From: Microbulbifer sp. ALW1
Lineage (GTDB): Bacteria > Pseudomonadota > Gammaproteobacteria > Pseudomonadales > Cellvibrionaceae
Direction: 5' to 3'
Assembly (NCBI RefSeq): GCF_009903625.1
Contig: NZ_CP047569.1
Coordinates: forward strand, 4,024,001 to 4,088,000
DNA length: 64,000 bases
The stretch's first letter is position 1. Each line of letters begins with the position of its first letter. The position numbers and the translations under genes are program-made. The notes below the pieces were generated by a model. The model saw only the letters and a list, made by a program, of their open reading frames with translations, had not been told where the DNA came from and did not search any database. Of the stretch, positions 57,636 through 64,000 are shown piece by piece.

Positions 57636-59905
57636 GCGACTTCCAGATCTTCCGACGTGGCTTTCGGCTTAACGTTCTGCGCGTTTTCGGATACACCCGG
57701 CGCACGATACGCGTACTCACCGGCATAGGTGTAGTACTCGCCGTAGTAACCCGTCTTGGAAGTCGTGTCCACCTGGTTCAGCACCACACCGTCCAGCTTG
57801 GCGCCTACCTGCAGCAGACGGCCGATGCCGTTGTTCACCAGTTTCTGGCGGGTGCTGTCCGCCTTCACCACGTACAGCATGGAGTCCGCAATACGGGAAA
57901 CAATCAGCGCGTCACTCACCACCTGAGCCGGTGCGGTATCCACGATCAGGCGATCGTATTTGCTCTTCAGTACTTCAATCGCCTTGGCAAAACGCGGGGA
58001 CGACAGCAGCTCCTGCGGATTCGGCGGCACGGTACCGGCCGGCATGATATCCATACCACTCTTTTCATCGTGGTAAATACATTCGGCCAGTGTATTGCTG
58101 CCCGCGATCAGGTTGGAGAGACCGGGGTGATACGGCGGCAACTTGAACTCTTTGCCCACGGAAGGCCGGCGCATATCCGCATCGATCAGCAACACCTTTT
58201 CCATCTGTGACAGGGCAAAGCCCAGGTTCTCGGAAACGGTCGTCTTACCTTCGCCCGGTACCGAGGAAGTCACGGAGATGACTTTGGCCGGTCGATCCAG
58301 GTGAGACAGCACAACACTGGTGCGCAAGGTTCTTACCGCCTCGGCAAAGCTGTGCTGGCTGCTGTCGAAGAAGGTCGCCAGGCTCAGGCGCTCACGCTTG
58401 TCGTGATCCACCCAGGGCAGCACGCCAATCATGCGCTGGCTCAGTTTGTTTTCCACATCTTCCGGGTTGCGGATGCCATCGTTTAAGGCTTCCAGCAGGA
58501 ATGCCAGCATCACACCCGCCATGGCGCTTACCACCAGAGCCAGAGCCACGATCAATGCCTTTTTCGGCTTGGCAGGCAAGCGCGGCGCAACGGCCGGGTC
58601 CATCAAACGGGCATTGGCGGCTTCAAAACCCGAGGTTTCCGAAGTTTCACGGAAACGGGTCAGGAAGGCACTGTACAGCTGGCGGTTTACATCCACTTCC
58701 CGCTTCAGCTCGTTGTAACGGGTCTCCTTGCGGGAAACCAGCTGGTAATCCGTCTTGGCCTGCTGCAACTCGCGCTCCAGCGCCACCACATTGGACTGCG
58801 CGGTTTCATAGTCGCTGTGGATACCGCTGATCAGGCGACGTACTTCACTGCGCAGCTTGTCCTGCACCGATTCCAGCTCATCGCGGGCTGAGATCATTTT
58901 CGGGTGCTTGGGACCGTAGCGGCGGGACAGCTCAGACACCTTACGCGCGGTATCGATCTCGGCCTGTTTGATGTTCTCAATCAGTTTGTGATTGAGCACT
59001 TCCGGCAGGCTCGCCAGCGCATCCACATCGGCGCCGCGGCTTTGTACCAGGGAGTAGATGCTTTCCGCCTGCTTGAATTCCTGGCGCGCCTGAATCAGCT
59101 GGCTGGAAATCTGGTTCAGCTCCTGGGCAGCCAGGCCCTGTACACCGGATACATCGACCAGCCCTTCCTGCTCCTGGAAGGTCTGCAGACGGGATTCGGA
59201 TTGCTCCAGCTTCAGACGCAGGTCTTCCAGGCGGTCGTTCAGCCAGGAGGTAGCCTGCTTGGTCATGTCCAGTTTGGCCTGCAGGTGGCTGTCAATAAAG
59301 ACCTCCGCCACCATATTCGCCACTTTCGCAGCCAGCTCCGGGGACTCGGATTCAAAGGTAATTTTTACCAGCTGGGTATTGCGCACCGGTGCGATCGACA
59401 AGCGGCTGCTCACTTCATCGGTCACGCTCTCCAGTTTCAGCTGGCGGGCTTCCTCTTCCGTCAGCATCTCGCGGGACGCCAGGAACGGCAGCCAACCTTT
59501 GATACGGTCTTTGATGGAAGGAGACTGCTGGTCCGGATCGAACTCCGGGTGGTTCACCAGGTTCAGCCGGTTGACCACTTCTTCCGCAATGCGGCGGGAC
59601 TTCAGAATTTCAAACTGGGTGAGGAAGTATTCCTTACGACTGGAGTCCAGGCCGTACACTTCTTCAATGGACAGCGCCTTGGGCTGCTCCGCCTCGATCA
59701 TCAGGGTCGCTGTGGCCTGGTAGCGCGGGGTCATGGAGAAGACCACCATCGCCGTCAGCATGGCGACCGCAATAGACAAGGCCGCAATACGCCACTTGAA
59801 ACGGTCCACAATACGCCAGTACTGGCGCAGATCGATTACTTCTTCCTGAAGCATGCGTTCCTGATGCATCTCAGAATTCTGAGAGTTCATGTTTTGAGCG
59901 TTCAT
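57632..59905 (-). CDS. Polysaccharide co-polymerase / tyrosine autokinase (Wzc/VpsO-like)
   Basis: 757 residues. The Wzz domain begins VIDLRQYWRIVDRFKWRI (about 23-40), with transmembrane helices at about 37-58 and near 450-475 and a long periplasmic coiled coil between. The cytoplasmic BY-kinase has Walker A in VPGEGKTTVSEN (about 548-559), Walker A' in LLIDADMRRPS and IVDTAPAQVVSDA. The C-terminal tyrosine cluster GYYGEYYTYAGEYAY is the autophosphorylation site. It controls chain length and export together with the export protein encoded 9 bp upstream. Confidence 0.94.
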   Translation of the reverse strand: MNAQNMNSQNSEMHQERMLQEEVIDLRQYWRIVDRFKWRIAALSIAVAMLTAMVVFSMTPRYQATATLMIEAEQPKALSIEEVYGLDSSRKEYFLTQFEILKSRRIAEEVVNRLNLVNHPEFDPDQQSPSIKDRIKGWLPFLASREMLTEEEARQLKLESVTDEVSSRLSIAPVRNTQLVKITFESESPELAAKVANMVAEVFIDSHLQAKLDMTKQATSWLNDRLEDLRLKLEQSESRLQTFQEQEGLVDVSGVQGLAAQELNQISSQLIQARQEFKQAESIYSLVQSRGADVDALASLPEVLNHKLIENIKQAEIDTARKVSELSRRYGPKHPKMISARDELESVQDKLRSEVRRLISGIHSDYETAQSNVVALERELQQAKTDYQLVSRKETRYNELKREVDVNRQLYSAFLTRFRETSETSGFEAANARLMDPAVAPRLPAKPKKALIVALALVVSAMAGVMLAFLLEALNDGIRNPEDVENKLSQRMIGVLPWVDHDKRERLSLATFFDSSQHSFAEAVRTLRTSVVLSHLDRPAKVISVTSSVPGEGKTTVSENLGFALSQMEKVLLIDADMRRPSVGKEFKLPPYHPGLSNLIAGSNTLAECIYHDEKSGMDIMPAGTVPPNPQELLSSPRFAKAIEVLKSKYDRLIVDTAPAQVVSDALIVSRIADSMLYVVKADSTRQKLVNNGIGRLLQVGAKLDGVVLNQVDTTSKTGYYGEYYTYAGEYAYRAPGVSENAQNVKPKATSEDLEVA

Positions 59906-59914
59906 CAGACTACC

Positions 59915-60490
59915 TCAGAAAAAGCTCTCTTCTACGGTCACTACATCGCCGGGGCGCAACAGCGTCGACAATTCCACTTTTTCTTTGGTCTGGGAGGCAT
60001 CATCCCCACGCACGACAAAAATCTTGGTTTTAGAGGCGCGCTCGGTAAAGCCCTGTGCCAATGCCGCCGCCTTGCTCACGGTCATGCCCGGCTGATACGG
60101 AAAACCACCCGGCCTTTCCACTTCACCGTGAATAAAGAAGGGGCGATATTCCAGAATAGAAACGTGCACATTGGGGCTTACCAGGTAGTCACCCAGCAGC
60201 CCCTTGTGAATCAGGGATTCCAGTTCGGCAATGGTCAGGCCGGCCACCTTCAACTCCCCCAGAAACGGGTAGTTGATCAGGCCGCTATCCCCCAGCTGTG
60301 TATCCACAGTGAGATCGGCTTCGCCATACACATTGATCAGGATCTTATCGCCTGAGCCCAGGCGATAATCACTTTGTGATGCCTTATCCTCCGCGGATAC
60401 CGACACCGACAGGCCAACCGTAACCAACACCAACAACAAACGGGCAACGGAGCGCAGAGCGCTCCGTTGCATTGCCTTCAGGAATCCCAT
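59915..60490 (-). CDS. Polysaccharide export protein (Wza/VpsN-like, short form)
   Basis: 191 residues. It has a signal peptide (about 1-33, ending VSVSA), then a Poly_export domain (YRLGSGDKILINVYGEADLT) and an SLBB-like region (FFIHGEVERPGGFPYQPGMTV). It is about half the length of E. coli Wza and lacks the C-terminal outer-membrane helix domain, so it may need the outer-membrane barrel encoded just upstream. It has no lipobox. Gaps are 9 bp to the kinase and 32 bp to the barrel gene. Confidence 0.9.
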   Translation of the reverse strand: MGFLKAMQRSALRSVARLLLVLVTVGLSVSVSAEDKASQSDYRLGSGDKILINVYGEADLTVDTQLGDSGLINYPFLGELKVAGLTIAELESLIHKGLLGDYLVSPNVHVSILEYRPFFIHGEVERPGGFPYQPGMTVSKAAALAQGFTERASKTKIFVVRGDDASQTKEKVELSTLLRPGDVVTVEESFF

Positions 60491-60522
60491 AATTCATACC
60501 CGGCCCGGGGGCCGGGCCTCAA

Positions 60523-61719
60523 TCACAAAGTTGCGTTCAGACCAACGAATACCAAGTTCTTTTCAAAATCGAACCCGTCAACGTTGGAATCTTTATCAGA
60601 AATGTTCAAACCAGCGTGGAAAGACAACCAACGGCGAGTCTGGTAGTCGAGACGGGCGGAAGTGTTCTTCACGTCGTCTTCACGCTTGGTAGCCGCGTAT
60701 TCACTGTTCTCGAAGTTGTAAGAGAAAGTGCTGGATACGGCTTCAGACCAGCTGTGGGTCCAGGCCAAGGTAGTGCTCTTGGTATCGCTGAAGTTACCGT
60801 AGCCGTTGGACTCGTCACTGCGACGCTCGGTGTTGAGGTCAAACGAGCTGTAGCTCAGCGGGCTCCAGCGAACGCCTACTTCCCAGCGCGGTGCAGAGAA
60901 GTCTTTACGCTCGAAGCTCTTGAAGTCCTTCTGGCGCTGACCGATTTTCGCAGTACCGGTAGTGGCCGCAGTACCTTCCCACTTGATACCCACCATTACG
61001 TCGGTTTCAGAGCTGTTCAGGGTTTCGGTATTTGCCGCGGTGGCATCGTAATCGATCTTGCGACGGGATACTTCGGTAAACAGCTCGGTTTTGCCACCGG
61101 CGTTGTAGAAGAAGCCCACAGTACCGTAGTTAGTACCACGGTCACGGCTGGCAGTACGCAGGCCGCCGTCGTAGTCGCGGTCCTTGGTACCCACAGTCAC
61201 GTCGATACGGCCCTTGGCACCCTCGGCACCAAAGCTGTACAGAGCACCCAAGTCAGAATCGGCGTAGGTATCCGGCTCGTCCAGCAGCTCGGCCTTACCC
61301 TCAGAGAACTGAGTACCGCGCGGCTCGTGACCATTGGTGTAGAGTGCGTTCAGAGACAGACGGTTTTTGGAGCTCAGCTCCCACTTGGCCGCACCATTAA
61401 AGAAATGGTCCAGGTAGTTATCATCTTCACTGTCAAAGTGCTCACCGCGGCTCAGGGAGTAGTTTACGCTGTACTCGCTGGTGCCGTTGGTGGCGAACAG
61501 CTCGAAGGTTGGCTTGATAACCGCGATCACGCTGTCCAGCTCGTCGCTGTCGGTATAAAGCAGGTTGTCATCGCTTTGGACGTCAAAGCTCAGGCTGGGT
61601 TTGAATTCCACCCCATTGCCCAGTTCGACGGATGCTGGATCCGACTGCGCCAGTGCGGAGCTTCCCGCACCCAGGCTCACGATCATGCAAATAGACGCTG
61701 ACAAATTACGCTTGGTCAT
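60523..61719 (-). CDS. Outer-membrane beta-barrel protein (VpsM-like, BBP2 type)
   Basis: 398 residues. It has a signal peptide (1 to about 24, ending SALAQ) and then many amphipathic beta strands rich in Tyr, Phe, Ser and Asp, ending LVFVGLNATL. The pattern of repeated strand-turn segments matches the putative outer-membrane barrels of exopolysaccharide loci such as VpsM. The likely role is polysaccharide passage through the outer membrane. A 234-bp AT-rich gap separates it from the sugar-transferase gene, so it may have its own promoter. Confidence 0.82.
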   Translation of the reverse strand: MTKRNLSASICMIVSLGAGSSALAQSDPASVELGNGVEFKPSLSFDVQSDDNLLYTDSDELDSVIAVIKPTFELFATNGTSEYSVNYSLSRGEHFDSEDDNYLDHFFNGAAKWELSSKNRLSLNALYTNGHEPRGTQFSEGKAELLDEPDTYADSDLGALYSFGAEGAKGRIDVTVGTKDRDYDGGLRTASRDRGTNYGTVGFFYNAGGKTELFTEVSRRKIDYDATAANTETLNSSETDVMVGIKWEGTAATTGTAKIGQRQKDFKSFERKDFSAPRWEVGVRWSPLSYSSFDLNTERRSDESNGYGNFSDTKSTTLAWTHSWSEAVSSTFSYNFENSEYAATKREDDVKNTSARLDYQTRRWLSFHAGLNISDKDSNVDGFDFEKNLVFVGLNATL

Positions 61720-61953
61720 TTTTTCCTATCCAGTGGTCTTAAAATTATTTCCAACGGCTTGCCTTTAACCCCTCGACAAGCCTGTACCCAAAGGCCCCCG
61801 CCCACTAACAGAACGAAGAACCTCGAGTATCCCCCAATAAATTGTGACCCCAATCACAACCAGCGGCGAACATTATCACAGAGTGACCAGTTCGACTATG
61901 GCCCAAAAGAGACCGCATTTACTCTTTTACTACCGGCCGAAGCCCAATAAAAC

Positions 61954-63378
61954 TCAGTAAGCGTTACTACCAACAAACCCCTTGAACAGGGTCATCCACA
62001 CAATGCGGATGTCCAGCCACAGGGACCAGTTGCGGATGTACTGCAGATCGTGCTCCACCCGCTTGCTCATTTTCTCGACAGTATCCGTCTCACCGCGCCA
62101 GCCGTTTACCTGGGCCCAACCGGTGATACCCGGCTTCACCTTGTGACGCAGCATGTAGCCGTTCACCAGCGCACGGTACTGTTCATTGTGCGCAACCGCA
62201 TGGGGGCGCGGGCCAACAATACTCATTCGCCCCTGCAATACGTTGATGAATTGCGGCAGCTCATCGAGGGAGGTACGACGCAGAAAAGCGCCGACCGGGG
62301 TAATGCGGGCATCGTTTTTGGTGGCCTGCACCACCTTGTCACCATTATCTTGGGTGGTCATGGAACGGAACTTCCATACCTTGATGGGACGCCCATCCAG
62401 CCCGTAGCGGTGCTGCTTGAAGATTACCGGCCCCTTGGAAGTCAGCTTCACCGCTGCGGCCACCGCCAGCATGATCGGTGAAATTGCCAGCAGGATAAGG
62501 GAGGACAACACCAGGTCTTCCATCCGCTTGAGCCAGCTGTTGATCCCCTCAATCGGCGTATCGTGCACACTCAACAGGCTGGTGCTACCCACCTGATAAA
62601 AGCGCGCATGCAACAGGTTGTTCACAAAAAGGTCGGTCGCGACATGCACCGTAGCGGTGGTATCGGCAAACGCCTGCAGAATTTCCGCAATGCGCAACTC
62701 TTCGCGCATGGGCAGCGCGATATACACCAGGTCCAGCTTGCCGGCCTTGGCTGCGGCAACCGCCTCGTCCACACCACCCAGTACCGGTGCACTACCAACC
62801 ATGCCAAAAGCCTGGCCGCAGGCCTCGGATTCAGGCACCCGGTAAAAGCCATTAATACGGATACCCAGGTGCGGCTCACGGGCAATGTCTTTTGCCAGGC
62901 GCAGGCCGGAATCCGTTACACCGATGACAACCGCCGTGCGGGTATTGTGATCATTGGTGCGGAGATAAAACAGAAACAACCGGAAGGCGTAGCGCCAGAT
63001 ACCGAGAACCGCCAGGCCAGTGGCAAACCAGCTACCCACCACGAGACGGGAGAAGGTGTGGCCGGTTTTGGTGAAATAGGCGATCAACATCAAGCACACG
63101 CATACCGCTATCCACGAGATAGCCGTGAGCGTGAACATATGCAGATAGCTGTCCGCCCGCCAGGAGCGGTAAAGATTTAAAGACTCAGCCATAAAGGCAA
63201 AACCGATAGCGGCACCCAGGCCCGCGATCATCCAGTCTTTACTGACTGTAATCCCAAAGAAATTACAGCACGCAATGAGTGTACCGAGAATCAACAGTGC
63301 ATCCAGCAAGCGGTACAGTGCAGCCAGGCCCGATTGGTGGCTGCGGATCCATCCCTGTTTCACGACTCCTTCCCCCAT
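61954..63378 (-). CDS. Undecaprenyl-phosphate sugar phosphotransferase (VpsL/WcaJ-like)
   Basis: 474 residues. Four or five N-terminal transmembrane helices (about 20-135) are followed by a CoA-binding-like domain (VVIGVTDSGLRLAKDI, about 150-165), another membrane segment (about 290-312) and the catalytic bacterial sugar transferase domain: GPVIFKQHRYGLDGRPIKVWKFRSM, RRTSLDELPQFINVLQGRMSIVGPRP and KPGITGWAQVNGWRGET. It adds the first sugar phosphate, probably glucose, to the lipid carrier. It is the first enzyme of the vps-like operon. Confidence 0.93.
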   Translation of the reverse strand: MGEGVVKQGWIRSHQSGLAALYRLLDALLILGTLIACCNFFGITVSKDWMIAGLGAAIGFAFMAESLNLYRSWRADSYLHMFTLTAISWIAVCVCLMLIAYFTKTGHTFSRLVVGSWFATGLAVLGIWRYAFRLFLFYLRTNDHNTRTAVVIGVTDSGLRLAKDIAREPHLGIRINGFYRVPESEACGQAFGMVGSAPVLGGVDEAVAAAKAGKLDLVYIALPMREELRIAEILQAFADTTATVHVATDLFVNNLLHARFYQVGSTSLLSVHDTPIEGINSWLKRMEDLVLSSLILLAISPIMLAVAAAVKLTSKGPVIFKQHRYGLDGRPIKVWKFRSMTTQDNGDKVVQATKNDARITPVGAFLRRTSLDELPQFINVLQGRMSIVGPRPHAVAHNEQYRALVNGYMLRHKVKPGITGWAQVNGWRGETDTVEKMSKRVEHDLQYIRNWSLWLDIRIVWMTLFKGFVGSNAY

Positions 63379-63592
63379 AAGCTCTCCCCGCCATCACGCC
63401 CTAGCCAACTAATCCTCAGCCGACCAGACAGAACGTATGGCACTGTCTACCCCAAAAATGAGCCCAATCTTAGGCCTCTAATAATTGGCGCAAATCATGC
63501 CATAGGTGTGACACGGTTCAAATATTAAAAGTGACAAAGAACAAAAAAACTGACATTTCGTTCAAATAAACAACAACCTGAATAAACAAACC

Positions 63593-63958
63593 TCAATCTT
63601 CATGAGGCAAAAAGCGGGCCAAAACAAGGGCCACAAAACTGCCGATAACAACCCCCGAAGCGTTTGCCCCCATATCCACCATGGACGCCGTACGTTCGGG
63701 CATCATCCAGCCCTGCCACAGCTCCAGTGCGGCACCCAGCAGCAACAATCCACAGACTCCCCAATACCGCCAGCGCCGGGTTACTGCAAAAACCCAAAGC
63801 ACGGCCAACACTGCGAAAACGCCGCAGTGCAACAAAAGATCAAAATGGGGTATTACCTGGGGCACAGGCTGGGACTTCATGCCCGCAAAAAGCGCAGTAC
63901 CCAGCACAAAAAGAAACAGCAGGCGGGCAACCAACTTCAGGTTACGAATTTCTATCAT
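63593..63958 (-). CDS. VanZ-family membrane protein
   Basis: About 121 residues from ATG at 63958. An ATG at 63973 and a TTG at 63997 are in frame, and the frame is open to the window edge, so the true start could lie outside. It has four hydrophobic segments and the VanZ motif pattern HFDLLLHCGVFAVLAVLW and ALELWQGWMMPERTASMVDMGANASG. VanZ-like proteins often accompany exopolysaccharide loci, but their function is unclear. It lies 214 bp upstream of the sugar-transferase gene on the same strand. Confidence 0.8.
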   Translation of the reverse strand: MIEIRNLKLVARLLFLFVLGTALFAGMKSQPVPQVIPHFDLLLHCGVFAVLAVLWVFAVTRRWRYWGVCGLLLLGAALELWQGWMMPERTASMVDMGANASGVVIGSFVALVLARFLPHED

Positions 63959-64000
63959 GGAAGATGCGCGCATCAAATAGCCCGAAAGAGTCAACAAAGA

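Noticed and set aside
63485..63500. Sigma-54-like promoter TTGGCGCAAATCATGC upstream of the exopolysaccharide operon
   Set aside because: GG-N10-GC spacing is present, but other consensus bases are poor, a match occurs on both strands of the same near-palindrome, and the better strand points away from the operon.

Overview
The window looks like chromosomal DNA of a marine, polysaccharide-degrading gammaproteobacterium. Microbulbifer or a close Cellvibrionales relative is my best guess, from gene content and order only. Genes are dense and mostly GC-rich, with good Shine-Dalgarno sites and strong hairpin terminators. I see no rRNA, tRNA, CRISPR array or transposase gene.

Region 1 (1-21 kb) is a nearly continuous N-acetylglucosamine (GlcNAc) catabolic block. 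It holds a TonB-dependent receptor with a flavin-dependent tryptophan halogenase-like gene and a partial DUF6445 gene; a seven-gene run pgi-edd-zwf-pgl-eda-gap-pyk; the LacI-family regulator nagR; and nagK-nagB(II)-nagA-nagP. Together the cytoplasmic enzymes make a complete route from GlcNAc to pyruvate: kinase, deacetylase, deaminase, Pgi, the Entner-Doudoroff enzymes, Gap and Pyk. Four near-identical 18-bp palindromes of the NagR type lie before the receptor gene (two), in the pgi/nagR gap and before nagK. They tie the receptor and halogenase unit, and perhaps the Entner-Doudoroff run, to GlcNAc sensing.

Region 2 (21-44.3 kb) is mostly housekeeping and small accessory genes: a PstS-OmpA fusion, a DUF6279 lipoprotein, a class I aminotransferase, pyrB, sbcB, a DUF1800/DUF1501 pair, a VOC protein, argS, DUF2007, a membrane diguanylate cyclase, gcvP with a possibly structured leader, a repeat-rich lipoprotein, an MHYT membrane protein, a small lipoprotein, purU and pepQ.

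Region 3 (44.3-46.7 kb) is the most unusual part. Two translationally coupled unknown genes are flanked on both sides by inverted pairs of REP-like repeats. Base composition is mosaic: GC-rich at the outer ends, strongly AT-rich across the middle of the pair. This resembles an exchanged toxin/immunity-type module, but no function is demonstrated.

Region 4 (46.7-56 kb) holds divergent metE/metR, a PiuA/Fiu-type siderophore receptor with its PiuC-type hydroxylase, a cytochrome b561 and a DeaD-type RNA helicase.

Region 5 (56-64 kb) is an exopolysaccharide operon on the minus strand. Its order matches Vibrio vpsL-M-N-O-P, with a PHP-type tyrosine phosphatase inserted between the O-like kinase and the P-like gene, and a VanZ-family gene upstream.
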